Source of the DNA: Thauera sp. K11
GTDB taxonomy: Bacteria; Pseudomonadota; Gammaproteobacteria; Burkholderiales; Rhodocyclaceae
Assembly (NCBI RefSeq): GCF_002354895.1
Contig: NZ_CP023439.1
Location: 4,278,001-4,342,000 of the forward strand
Direction of reading: 5' to 3'
Length of the DNA: 64,000 bases
The position numbers and the translations under genes were made by a program. Positions within the stretch are counted from its first letter, which is position 1. Each line of letters begins with the position of its first letter. The notes under the pieces were generated by a model. It did no database searches, was not told where the DNA came from, and was given only the letters and a program-made list of their open reading frames with translations. This document shows, in pieces, positions 1-7,984 of this stretch.

Positions 1-1106
1 TGCAGGGCGTCCACGGGACTGTCCGGGTAGCGCGCGGATACCTGGCGCAGGCTGAGCGCATGCCCCGGCTCGGGTGGCTCGGGTGGCTCGGCGGGCCGGA
101 TCGTTTGTTGGGTATCGCCGCCACAATGCGGCGACAGTCGCCGCGCCGCCAGCCACGTGCGGCCAGCCTCTACGGCGCCCCGCCGCAGCGCAGCGAAGGG
201 CTCCATGGCGCTCAACGCGATCAGCAAGGCCAGCGCTGCGCCTGCGGTTCCGATCCGCCCGTGGTCAGCCAGGATGCCCACGCCTAGCAGCACGAGCGCC
301 AACGTAAGGCTGCCGGCCACACCATAGACCGCGCCAGCCGCCACGTCCAAGCGGTGCAGATGCCGGTCTGCACGCGCGAGACGACGGTCTGTCTGTTGCA
401 GCGCCTCGCAGTGGCTTGCCAGACGGCCAGCCATGACCAGTTCCGTTTGGCCCGATACCAGGTCGACAGCCTGCGCGCGCAGGCGCTCGGTGATCAACGC
501 GCGGCGCACGGCGGGCGGCCGTGCCCGAAGCGACAGTCCCGCGGTCACGGCCACGCCGACGGCCAGCAGCCAGACGCCCAGCGCGATGCCGAGCCAAGGG
601 GCCATGACGCCGATCACCAAGGCAGCGAGAACGGCGGCGCCCAGGGCCGCGCAGGCCGGCACCAGCAGACGCAGATAAAGGGATTCCAGAGCGTCGAGGT
701 CGCTGGTCAGGCGAAACAGCGCCCGGGCCGGGCGGCGCAACAGATCGCGGATGTCCTGAGCAGCCGCCCACCCCCGGAAGAGACGCTCGCGCAGGTGCGC
801 CAGCGCGGCCAGCGTGGCGTCGTGCGTGATCAGCCGCTCGCCATAGCGGGCGGCGGTGCGCCCCAGCGCCAGCAGGCGAATGCCGGCCGAAGGCATGAAG
901 ACATCGAATGTCAGGGCGCTGATCACCTGCAGTCCAGCGATGGCCGTGGCGGCGATGAACCACCCCGACAGGCCGAGCAGCCCCATGCCCGCGAGGACGG
1001 TCAGCGCTGCGAGCGCAGCGCCCAGGATCATGCGACGGGAAGATGCTGCGAGCACGGCCCGCAGAGCAGGCAGCAGTATCGATGCCGGGGCGGTTCTACG
1101 CGCCAT
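1..1106 (-). CDS. cydC: Thiol exporter ABC subunit CydC, partial at the window edge
   Basis: This is the N-terminal membrane half of CydC; the nucleotide-binding half lies beyond base 1. CydC pairs with CydD in the inner-membrane ABC exporter that moves cysteine/glutathione to the periplasm and is needed to assemble cytochrome bd. The reading begins MARRTAPASILL, and the first membrane segment contains GLSGWFIAATAIAG, typical of CydC, followed by further hydrophobic helices. The start codon at 1106 overlaps the end of cydD by 11 bp, so the two are translationally linked. The frame stays open for about 368 codons to the window edge. Confidence 0.85.
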   Translation of the reverse strand, partial: MARRTAPASILLPALRAVLAASSRRMILGAALAALTVLAGMGLLGLSGWFIAATAIAGLQVISALTFDVFMPSAGIRLLALGRTAARYGERLITHDATLAALAHLRERLFRGWAAAQDIRDLLRRPARALFRLTSDLDALESLYLRLLVPACAALGAAVLAALVIGVMAPWLGIALGVWLLAVGVAVTAGLSLRARPPAVRRALITERLRAQAVDLVSGQTELVMAGRLASHCEALQQTDRRLARADRHLHRLDVAAGAVYGVAGSLTLALVLLGVGILADHGRIGTAGAALALLIALSAMEPFAALRRGAVEAGRTWLAARRLSPHCGGDTQQTIRPAEPPEPPEPGHALSLRQVSARYPDSPVDAL

Positions 1107-2841
1107 GCCATCCTCCCGGGATGGGCTGCGCGGCATCGACCGGTGCCGACAGGTGCACGATGCGGTCCATGCGCGCGGCGAGCGCCGGGTCGTGGGTGGC
1201 CACGATCAGGGTGCGCCCCTGGGCCAGGGCCACCAGGGATTCGATGACCTGCTCGGCGGTTTCGGTGTCCAAATGCGCGGTAGGCTCGTCTGCCAGTAGC
1301 AGATCGGCGCGCGGTGCGGCGGCCAGCCGAGCCAGCGCCAGACGCGCGGCTTCGCCCCCCGACAGGCCTGTCCCGCCTTCTCCGAGCGACGTCCCCGGAC
1401 GGGCCTGAGCCACCTTGTCGAGCTGTGCCCACTGGATCGCGCGGTGCACTTGCTGATCTCTTACGCCCGCTCGACCGAGGGCGACGTTGTGTCGGACCGA
1501 CCCAGAAAACACGTGGGGCCGCTGCCCCATCCAGGCCATGCGTCCGCGCAACGCGCGTGCGGATTCGGCGGTCAACGCAGTGCCGGCGATCTCGATACGG
1601 CCTGCCGAAGCGGGCAGCAATCCGGCCAGCAGCGACATTAGGATGGTCTTTCCCGCCCCGCTGCCACCCATCAGGGCGACGTGCTCACCGGGCTTTACGT
1701 CCAGCGCAAAGTCCCTGAAAACCGGTGTCTCGCCAGAGAACGCGAATGCCAGGTCCTGAACCTTGACGCGGGGCGGACGAACTCGCTTGCCGTCTTCATC
1801 CGAGTTCCCTGCCTGGGCTTCCTGCCTGGGCTGATCCGACGTCTCGTCGTCCGGCAATGGCAACCCGTCTGCATTGAGCCGGTCCAAGGCATCCATTGCC
1901 GCCATGCCGGAAGCGCGGTCATGCCAGACGGATGCCAATTCCCGCAAGGGCTCGAAGAAGGCGGGTGCCAGCAACAGGATGAAGAGGCCCTCGGCGAGAC
2001 TGAGACGCCGACCCCAGGCGCCGAAATCCAGATGCCCCAGCAGATGGAACCCGACGTAGGCGGCGACCATGGCGACGCCCAGCGCCGCGAAAAGCTCCAG
2101 CACCGCCGAAGAAAGAAATGCGATGCGCAGTACGCGCATGGTGCGCTGGCGCAGGTCCTCGGCGCTGGCCCGCAGGCGGCGCGCCGTGACCTCGACGCTG
2201 CCGAGTGCGCGCAGCGTCGGCAAGCCGCGCAGGCGATCGAGCAGGAACGCATTCATGCTGCCCATTTGCAGCCACTGAGCCTCGCTGGCGGACTTGGCCC
2301 GCCAGCCCACGATCACCATGAACATGGGGATCAACGGCGCGGCCAGCACAAGTACGGCCGCTGCTGCCCAGGAGTACCAGGCCACGGGCAGCAGAATCAG
2401 CACGGGTATGAGGCGCACGCGCCAGACAGCGCCGCGGTAGCGCGTCTGCCAGGGCAGGATCGCCTCAGCCTGTTCCGCCAGCGCGCTGGCCGCGGCACCT
2501 GCGTGCGCGCGGGCGCGATCCAGCGGAGAACGCGCCGCAACTGCAGCGATGGCGCGGCCGCGCCAGTGGCTCAGGCTTTCGCGGGCCGTATCGAACATAC
2601 GCCCGGCGCTCCAGGCGTCGAGCCAGGCGCGCAGTACGCCGGCGAGTACTATGCCCACCGCCGGACCCACGACGCCATTCAGGCCGGCGCCACTCTGCAA
2701 CCGTGCCACGCCCAGCGCCAGCAATGCGGCCTGCGGCAGCCACAGCAGCGGGCTGACGGCATGGAGCAGGCAGGCTGCATCCAACCGCAAGTCCGAACTC
2801 GGTCCGGACTTGGGGGCTTGCAGTCTGTCTGGAGGGGCCAT
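1096..2841 (-). CDS. cydD: Thiol exporter ABC subunit CydD
   Basis: A 581-residue ABC exporter half-transporter, the partner of CydC, with the normal family length. The N-terminal half holds about six hydrophobic helices. The C-terminal ATPase domain shows Walker A GGSGAGKT, the signature LSGGE and Walker B LLLADEPT. The gene starts 32 bp after the metallo-beta-lactamase gene ends on the same strand, so blh-cydD-cydC is probably one transcript under the BigR-type operator at 3782-3805. That would couple thiol export to persulfide sensing; the regulatory link is inferred from spacing only. Confidence 0.88.
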   Translation of the reverse strand: MAPPDRLQAPKSGPSSDLRLDAACLLHAVSPLLWLPQAALLALGVARLQSGAGLNGVVGPAVGIVLAGVLRAWLDAWSAGRMFDTARESLSHWRGRAIAAVAARSPLDRARAHAGAAASALAEQAEAILPWQTRYRGAVWRVRLIPVLILLPVAWYSWAAAAVLVLAAPLIPMFMVIVGWRAKSASEAQWLQMGSMNAFLLDRLRGLPTLRALGSVEVTARRLRASAEDLRQRTMRVLRIAFLSSAVLELFAALGVAMVAAYVGFHLLGHLDFGAWGRRLSLAEGLFILLLAPAFFEPLRELASVWHDRASGMAAMDALDRLNADGLPLPDDETSDQPRQEAQAGNSDEDGKRVRPPRVKVQDLAFAFSGETPVFRDFALDVKPGEHVALMGGSGAGKTILMSLLAGLLPASAGRIEIAGTALTAESARALRGRMAWMGQRPHVFSGSVRHNVALGRAGVRDQQVHRAIQWAQLDKVAQARPGTSLGEGGTGLSGGEAARLALARLAAAPRADLLLADEPTAHLDTETAEQVIESLVALAQGRTLIVATHDPALAARMDRIVHLSAPVDAAQPIPGGWHGA

Positions 2842-2873
2842 GCTTCAACGGACCGTGCGTCGCGCTGCGCCCC

Positions 2874-3743
2874 TCATGCGGCCATCCGGACAGGGATCTT
2901 GAGGTATTGCACGCCGTTGGACTCGGCGCGGGGCAGTTGGCCGGCGCGGATGTTGACCTGGATCGACGGCAGCAGCAGTGTGGGCGCCGCCAGTGTCGCG
3001 TCGCGCTGCTGGCGCATTGCGACGAACGCTTCCTCGTCGATCCCTTCGCGGACATGAACGTTGCGCGCGCGCTCTTCGGCCACGGTCGTTTCCCAGGCAT
3101 AGCTGTCGCGTCCGGGGGCCTTGTAGTCATGGCACAGGAAAATCCTGGTCTGCGGCGGGAGCGCCAGCAGCCGCTGTATGGATCGGTACAAGGTCCGCGC
3201 ACTGCCTCCAGGGAAGTCCGCGCGCGCCGTTCCATAGTCGGGCATGAACAGCGTGTCGCCCACGAAGACCGCATCCCCGATGCGATAGGAGACGCAAGCG
3301 GGGGTATGGCCGGGCGTGTGCAGGACTTCCATGGTCAGTTGCCCGATCTGGAGCGTTTCTCCGTCCTTGAGAAGACGATCGAACTCGCTGCCGTCGCCTG
3401 ACACATCGTCAAGGTTGAAGACCGGCCGGAAGATCGTCTGCACATCGCGGATGTGCTCGCCAATGGCCACCCGCGCATTCGTGCGTTGTCGGATATAAGG
3501 GGCGGCGCTCAGATGATCGGCGTGGGCATGGGTTTCCAGCACCCAGGCGATGGTCAGGTCGTCGGCGCGGGCAGCGTCCAGCACGCGGTCAGCGGACGCC
3601 GTAGAGGCCTTGCCGCTGCGATGGTCATAGTCCAGAACCGGATCGATCACCGCAGCTTGCCGCGTCGCCGGGTCCCACACCAGATAGGTCACTGTGCTGG
3701 TTGGCTCGTCGAAGAATGCTTGGATGCGGGCTTGAGGCTGCAT
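2874..3743 (-). CDS. blh: Metallo-beta-lactamase fold hydrolase, persulfide-dioxygenase-like (Blh/ETHE1 type)
   Basis: A 289-residue MBL-fold enzyme. Metal ligands are visible in order: THAHADH at residues 71-77, HTPGHT at 142-147, the Asp of GDTLF at 163, and the His of LCHDYK at 205. This arrangement fits ETHE1-like persulfide dioxygenases and the Blh protein encoded next to BigR in other proteobacteria. The start MQPQ at 3743 is chosen because AAGGAG lies four bases upstream; an upstream in-frame start at 3767 lacks a good ribosome site. Probable role: oxidation of glutathione persulfide to sulfite and GSH. Divergent from bigR and leading into cydDC. Confidence 0.82.
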   Translation of the reverse strand: MQPQARIQAFFDEPTSTVTYLVWDPATRQAAVIDPVLDYDHRSGKASTASADRVLDAARADDLTIAWVLETHAHADHLSAAPYIRQRTNARVAIGEHIRDVQTIFRPVFNLDDVSGDGSEFDRLLKDGETLQIGQLTMEVLHTPGHTPACVSYRIGDAVFVGDTLFMPDYGTARADFPGGSARTLYRSIQRLLALPPQTRIFLCHDYKAPGRDSYAWETTVAEERARNVHVREGIDEEAFVAMRQQRDATLAAPTLLLPSIQVNIRAGQLPRAESNGVQYLKIPVRMAA

Positions 3744-3781
3744 GCTTGACTCCTTACAAAGAAACACATCTGGAATTCATT

Positions 3782-3805
3782 ATATATTAGAATCTACTAA
3801 ATTAG
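3782..3805. promoter_or_regulatory. Putative BigR-type operator between blh and bigR
   Basis: An AT-rich island in GC-rich DNA with the form ATATATTAG, 8 bases, AAATTAG. The same two blocks with the same spacing recur at 30165-30188 ahead of the peroxiredoxin operon. It lies between divergent blh and bigR, where BigR is known to bind in related systems. Binding by the adjacent regulator is inferred. Confidence 0.7.
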
Positions 3806-3827
3806 TGAACCTAAGTCGAGGACATCC

Positions 3828-4139
3828 GTGGCACTGAACAAGAGAGACCAGCGATTCATCCAGGAAGGTGCAGCCAAGGCGGCGGCGATGCTGCGCGCTA
3901 TCGGCAACGAGCACCGGATGTTGGTGCTGTGTCTGCTGATCCAGCACGAAGAACTGACTGTGGGCGCGATGCTGGAGCATGTGTCGCTGAGCCAGTCAGC
4001 CCTGTCGCAGCATCTGGCGAAGATGCGCGAGGAGGGGCTCGTGACGTTCCGCCGTGAATCCCAGACCTTGCACTACCGCATCGACAACCCCGATGTGGAG
4101 AAGCTGATGACGACCCTCAAGGCCATGTTTTGCCCGTGA
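3828..4139 (+). CDS. bigR: ArsR-family persulfide-sensing repressor (BigR/SqrR type)
   Basis: A 103-residue winged-helix repressor. The DNA-recognition region reads LSQSALSQHLAKMREEGLV, matching ArsR proteins. Two cysteines lie at residue 35 (VLCLL) and 102 (MFCP), the spacing of the Cys pair that BigR and SqrR use to form a disulfide or tetrasulfide with reactive sulfur. Translation appears to start at GTG 3828, with GAGGA just upstream. It is divergent from blh, with the AT-rich operator between them, so autoregulation and control of blh-cydDC are likely. Confidence 0.87.
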   Translation: MALNKRDQRFIQEGAAKAAAMLRAIGNEHRMLVLCLLIQHEELTVGAMLEHVSLSQSALSQHLAKMREEGLVTFRRESQTLHYRIDNPDVEKLMTTLKAMFCP

Positions 4140-4252
4140 TGGCTGATCGAAGTCGCTCCGGTGTCGGGGTGGTTGGCAGGGGCGTAGCCGCTGCTGCTAC
4201 CGGGCCGTGAAGCCGGTCGGAACGTTTTTTTGTTGAAGAAAGGAGCTTGCAC

Positions 4253-4453
4253 ATGAAATCCAACGTTGGTGGTATCGACAGGGGCCTGCGCATCGTCCTT
4301 GGCATCGTCTTGATCGCCTTGGCCGCCACGGGAACTGTGGGCTGGTGGGGTTGGCTGGGGGTTGTGCCCCTGCTGACCGGCTTGGTGAGCTTCTGCCCGC
4401 TGTATCCGCTCCTGGGTCTCAGCACCTGCCCTGTGAAGTCCAAGCAACCTTAA
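4253..4453 (+). CDS. DUF2892 (YgaP-type) small inner-membrane protein
   Basis: A 66-residue protein with two hydrophobic helices (IVLGIVLIALAATGTVGWWG and VVPLLTGLVSFCPLYPLLGL). It matches the DUF2892 family, which forms the membrane part of the rhodanese YgaP. Start ATG 4253 follows AAAGGAGC; a TTG two codons upstream is less likely. Conserved FCP and a near-terminal TCP give two cysteines that could carry persulfide; this is inference. It lies downstream of bigR on the same strand and is followed by a terminator hairpin. A paralogue sits at 35379 in the RND operon. Confidence 0.8.
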   Translation: MKSNVGGIDRGLRIVLGIVLIALAATGTVGWWGWLGVVPLLTGLVSFCPLYPLLGLSTCPVKSKQP

Positions 4454-4470
4454 ACGCATCCAGGATGCGC

Positions 4471-4496
4471 TGCCGGCGGAAGTGCGCCGGCATCTT
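4471..4496 (+). terminator. Rho-independent terminator after the DUF2892 gene
   Basis: A perfect 8-bp stem, TGCCGGCG / CGCCGGCA, with a six-base loop (gaagtg) is followed by TCTTT. It sits 17 bp after the DUF2892 stop and probably ends the bigR transcript. Confidence 0.65.
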
Positions 4497-4870
4497 TAGC
4501 TGAAGTGTGGCCCGTGGTTGGCACCAGCGCTCGCCTGCTTGGAGCCGGGGCATCCTGGCCGCACGCGGCGAGCACTTGGCTGCACCTGTCGGATGGCCGT
4601 CGAGCGTGGTGTGGCGGTAGACAGCTTGCTGACGATGCCGTCCAGAGATGGAGCGAAGCGTGCTCAAGGCCAGAGCATCGGCTGGACCCAACGCAGGTTA
4701 GCTCTGCCGACGCCTTGCGCGACCGTGTCTGAGAACTACGCGCTGTCTTACACACCCGCGACGCAGGACGGCCGCTGTGCAGCTTGGCGTGCTGTCATTG
4801 AGCAATGCTGACGGCACAACAGCCTGTCGCTTGTTCCCGGGCCTTTTACCTTCTTCGACAGGAGTATGTC
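4497..4870. other. Non-coding stretch, no gene recognised
   Basis: About 370 bases between the terminator and the methyltransferase start. Short open frames exist on both strands, but none has a recognisable motif or a convincing ribosome site. The promoter of the methyltransferase gene should lie here; I could not place it confidently. Confidence 0.4.
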
Positions 4871-5497
4871 GTGACCTCTGAATCAATCGCCGCCGCTGCC
4901 GCGACATGGAACGAACGATATTCCGGCGAAGACTACGTTTTTGGACGCGAACCCAACGAATACCTGCGCGCCCAGGCGGCGCTGTTCGCACCTGGCAGCC
5001 GCGCGCTATGCGTCGCCGACGGCGAAGGGCGCAACTGTGTCTGGCTTGCCCACCAGGGCCTGCACGTCGAGGCATTCGATGTGGCGCAGGCAGGCGTGGC
5101 CAAGGCCCGCAGGTTGGCTGACGAAGCAAGGGTGTCTGTGGCCTACCATGTCGCTGGCTGCGATGAGTGGCCATGGGCCGTGGATGCTTACGATCTCGTC
5201 GTCGCGGTGTTCGTCCAGTTCGCTGACCCTGAGATGCGAGAGCGGCTCTTCGCCAATATCGTGCGAGCGTTGAAACCGGGTGGCCTGCTGGTCCTTCAGG
5301 GCTATACGCCCAAGCAGTTGGAGTACAAGACAGGCGGCCCAGGGGCACTGTCGCACCTCTACACCGCAGACCTGCTCCGCCGCGCATTCGCCTCTCTGCA
5401 GATCGTCGAATTGGTCGAGTACGAAGCCGAGTTGCGCGAAGGGGCGCGCCACGCAGGGCGCTCGGCGCTTGTGGGCCTTGTGGCGCGCAGGCCGTGA
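4871..5497 (+). CDS. Class I SAM-dependent methyltransferase (TehB/thiopurine-methyltransferase-like)
   Basis: A 208-residue Rossmann-fold methyltransferase. It begins with a TWNERYSGEDYVFGREPNEYL block typical of this group, then a SAM-binding motif (ALCVADGEGRNCVWLA), an acidic residue in VEAFDVA, and the post-I region NIVRALKPGGLLVLQGY. The start is GTG 4871 with AGGAG six bases upstream; an in-frame ATG at 4805 has no comparable signal. The substrate cannot be read from sequence. Relatives detoxify tellurite or methylate thiols, which would suit the redox-stress setting. Confidence 0.78.
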   Translation: MTSESIAAAAATWNERYSGEDYVFGREPNEYLRAQAALFAPGSRALCVADGEGRNCVWLAHQGLHVEAFDVAQAGVAKARRLADEARVSVAYHVAGCDEWPWAVDAYDLVVAVFVQFADPEMRERLFANIVRALKPGGLLVLQGYTPKQLEYKTGGPGALSHLYTADLLRRAFASLQIVELVEYEAELREGARHAGRSALVGLVARRP

Positions 5498-5513
5498 ATC
5501 TGAGGCATCTGGT

Positions 5514-5882
5514 ATGTCGTACTTAGATGATCCCCGTGTGTTGTTCGCCGCCGAACGGACTTTGCTCGCCTGGCAACGCACAGCCATAGCGCTGATGGGC
5601 TTCGGCTTCGTCGTCGAGCGCTTTGGACTGTTTCTGCGCATGATCAGCAACCAGCCGCTCTCCGATGCTCAGCGCGGGTTTTCATTGTGGCTTGGGGTCG
5701 TGTTGTTGATGCTCGGCGCGGGTGTGGCGGTTGCCTCTGCGCTGCAGTTCCGCCGAGTCTTGCGTGGGTTGGGCGAGAAGGAGATACCCGCTGGTTACTG
5801 GACCACCTTGGGCATCTGGCTCAACTTCATCCTGGCGGTTGTCGCGCTCGCGCTCACGGTGTATTTCGTGATCAGCGCATGA
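5514..5882 (+). CDS. DUF202 (YidH-type) inner-membrane protein
   Basis: A 122-residue protein starting MSYLDDPRVLFAAERTLLAW, the characteristic DUF202 N-terminus (ERTLLAWxRT), followed by three hydrophobic helices around residues 24-44, 57-78 and 97-119. It begins 16 bases after the methyltransferase stop, so the two are probably co-transcribed. Function unknown across the family. This is the last gene before the Tn3-family insertion and faces convergently towards dsrE on the far side of the element. Confidence 0.8.
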   Translation: MSYLDDPRVLFAAERTLLAWQRTAIALMGFGFVVERFGLFLRMISNQPLSDAQRGFSLWLGVVLLMLGAGVAVASALQFRRVLRGLGEKEIPAGYWTTLGIWLNFILAVVALALTVYFVISA

Positions 5883-6080
5883 ACGGTATACGCGGTCGTG
5901 AAACCCCGGCAAGAGAAGACCGAGCTACTCTGGGGTCTCCGAAGCAGCGGCCGGCGCAGGTTGGCTGCTGACAGGCCCGCCAGAAAATTGGCGACCTCGG
6001 CCATGCCGACACCTGCATCGACACGGCCGGGGGCCGCAAGCGCCGCACTGGCCCACGTCGTCCCTGCGACTGTGAAGGAC

Positions 6081-6085
6081 TAGCA
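6081..6085. repeat. Left copy of the 5-bp target duplication (TAGCA) of the Tn3-family element
   Basis: TAGCA directly precedes the left terminal repeat and recurs at 26379-26383 directly after the right one. Tn3-family elements make 5-bp duplications, so both ends derive from a single insertion event. Confidence 0.9.
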
Positions 6086-6123
6086 GGGGACGTCTCAGAA
6101 AACGGAAAATAAAGCACGTTAAG
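6086..6123 (+). repeat. Left 38-bp inverted repeat of the Tn3-family transposon
   Basis: Begins GGGGACGTCTCAGAAAACGG and ends GCACGTTAAG. It pairs with 26341-26378 with few mismatches (outer GGGGA versus GAGGT, inner GTTAAG versus GCTAAG). Confidence 0.95.
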
Positions 6124-6188
6124 CCCATTGCAGACGCTAGATATTGACGAGTACGTCGGGTTTTCTCTTGTTTGAGTTGCCTCTTGTG

Positions 6189-6216
6189 GTAAGATAGCAA
6201 TCAATTACTATCTTAC
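6189..6216. promoter_or_regulatory. Palindromic operator ahead of the tetR-type gene
   Basis: Perfect 9-bp arms, GTAAGATAG and CTATCTTAC, separated by 10 bases. It ends one base before the AAGGAG ribosome site of the regulator gene, so binding would block its own expression. This is typical of TetR autoregulation; the bound protein is inferred. Confidence 0.75.
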
Positions 6217-6227
6217 AAGGAGTGCTC

Positions 6228-6836
6228 GTGGACACCCATCCAAAGCATCTGCCGGCCGATGAACGTCGTGCCGTAACTGTCGAGTCCGTCGTGGCGCTTG
6301 CCGGTTCACAAAACCCAAGCGAGATAACCACTGCAGCTATCGCTAAACACATGAACTTGACCCAGGGTGCGCTGTTTCGGCACTTCCCGAACAAGGAAGC
6401 CATTTGGCAGGCGGTCATGGAGTGGGTAGCAGAGCGCCTATTAGCCAGAATCGATCGATCCGCACAAGGAATCGAGTCGCCCTTGGCAGCCATGGAGGCG
6501 ATGTTCATGAGTCATATCGAATTCGTAGCTGAGCACCCAGGCGTGCCAAGAATGATGTTTGGTGAGCTTCAGCGTGCCGAATCGACACCGGCCAAGCGCA
6601 TGGTGCAAACCTTGATTCAGCGCTACGGCGAACGTTTGCATCGTCTCATCGAGAAAGGCAAGGCCAGCGGCGAGTTGTCTCCCTCGCTTGACAACGAGGC
6701 GGCGGCAACGCTGTTCATTGGCACGATCCAGGGCTTGGTCATGCAATCGCTGTTGGCGGGTGATGTGGGACGTATGCACCGCGATGCGCCGCGCGTCTTT
6801 GCAATTTATCGGCGTGGCATAAGGAGTGCGCAATGA
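6228..6836 (+). CDS. TetR/AcrR-family repressor of the transposon-borne export operon
   Basis: A 202-residue regulator. The N-terminal helix-turn-helix is visible as ITTAAIAKHMNLTQGALFRH followed by FPNKEAIWQAVMEW, the classic TetR pattern. The C-terminal ligand domain is divergent. GTG 6228 is preferred because AAGGAG lies five bases upstream; GTG 6222 overlaps that site. The gene follows a perfect 28-bp dyad and overlaps the HlyD gene by ATGA, so it is the first gene of the export operon. The inducing ligand is unknown but presumably a substrate of the exporter. Confidence 0.85.
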   Translation: MDTHPKHLPADERRAVTVESVVALAGSQNPSEITTAAIAKHMNLTQGALFRHFPNKEAIWQAVMEWVAERLLARIDRSAQGIESPLAAMEAMFMSHIEFVAEHPGVPRMMFGELQRAESTPAKRMVQTLIQRYGERLHRLIEKGKASGELSPSLDNEAAATLFIGTIQGLVMQSLLAGDVGRMHRDAPRVFAIYRRGIRSAQ

Positions 6837-7984
6837 AAAAGTTACCCTTGCAAGGCCGCACCCTGGCGCTGCTTGCCGTCATCATTCCTATGCTGGTGCT
6901 TTTTATTTATGTCGGTCTGCGATCAGGGCCGCTCGCCCCGGTCGCTGTGACGGTGGCAAGCGTGGAATCACGGGCTATCTCACCGGCGCTGTTCGGCATC
7001 GGCACGGTGGAGGCGCGCTACACCTACAAGATCGGGCCGACGTTTGCCGGGCGCGTCAAACGCCTGGACGTGCATGTAGGCGACCAGGTCAAGGCCGGAC
7101 AGGTGCTCGGCGAGATGGAGCCGGTCGACCTCGATGATCGGGTGCGCTCACAGGAGTCGGCATTCAAGCGTGCGGAAGCGGCTTTGCGCGAGGCAGAAGC
7201 CCGGCAAGCCTACGCGCAAACCCAGGCGCGCCGCTACGAGCAATTGTTTGCGGTGCGCTCGACCAGCGAGGAAATCGTCACCACCAAGCGGCAGGAACTG
7301 CAGATCGCCGATGCCGCCTTATCTGCCGCTCGGGAAGATATTGTCCGGGCACGCTCCGACCGCGAAGGACTCGTCGCGCAGCGGAGCAATCTGCGCCTGA
7401 TCGCGCCGGTCGATGGTGTAGTCGCCGTGCGCGATGCCGATCCCGGCACGACCATCGTCGCGGGCCAGGCCGTGGTGGAAGTGATCGACCCCAAGAGTTT
7501 GTGGATCAATGCGCGCTTCGACCAGATCAGCGCATCGGAGCTGGCTGGGGGGTTGCCGACTCTTATCGTCCTGCGTTCGCGTGGTGGCCAGACCTTGAAA
7601 GGTCGCGTGCTGCGGGTGGAACCCAAGGCCGACGCGGTAACCGAGGAAACGCTTGCCAAGGTGACATTCGATAACAAACCAGAACCTTTGCCACCGGTGG
7701 GTGAACTGGCCGAAGTCACGGTTGACTTGCCGGCGCTCCCGGCCGCTCCACTGATCCCCAACGCTGCCGTCCAGCGTGAGGGCGACAAAGTTGGTGTCTG
7801 GCAAATCGTGGATGGTGATCTGCATTTCTCCCCGGTCAAGCTCGGCACTTCCGACCTCAATGGTTACGTGCAGGTGCGCGAAGGGCTCAAGAATGGGGAC
7901 CAGGTTGTGACCTATAGCGAAAAGGCACTGACGGCGCGCAGCCGCATCCATGTGGTCGACCATATCCCAGGAGTGTCACGATGA
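6833..7984 (+). CDS. HlyD-family periplasmic adaptor of an ABC exporter
   Basis: A 383-residue membrane fusion protein. A hydrophobic anchor spans residues 9-28. A lipoyl-like half follows (GRVKRLDVHVGDQVKAGQVL), then a coiled coil rich in Ala, Glu and Arg (about 100-180), the second lipoyl half (LIAPVDGVVAVRDADPGTTI) and a beta-barrel. The next genes encode an FtsX-type permease and an ATPase, so this is a DevB/MacA-like adaptor rather than an RND one. It overlaps tetR by ATGA and the permease gene by 4 bp. Confidence 0.85.
   Translation: MKKLPLQGRTLALLAVIIPMLVLFIYVGLRSGPLAPVAVTVASVESRAISPALFGIGTVEARYTYKIGPTFAGRVKRLDVHVGDQVKAGQVLGEMEPVDLDDRVRSQESAFKRAEAALREAEARQAYAQTQARRYEQLFAVRSTSEEIVTTKRQELQIADAALSAAREDIVRARSDREGLVAQRSNLRLIAPVDGVVAVRDADPGTTIVAGQAVVEVIDPKSLWINARFDQISASELAGGLPTLIVLRSRGGQTLKGRVLRVEPKADAVTEETLAKVTFDNKPEPLPPVGELAEVTVDLPALPAAPLIPNAAVQREGDKVGVWQIVDGDLHFSPVKLGTSDLNGYVQVREGLKNGDQVVTYSEKALTARSRIHVVDHIPGVSR

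Noticed and set aside
5883..6085. Small minus-strand frame (starting near 6004) between the DUF202 gene and the transposon
   Set aside because: A 69-codon frame with no recognisable family, overlapping the end of the DUF202 gene; possibly the tail of an old gene but unsupported.
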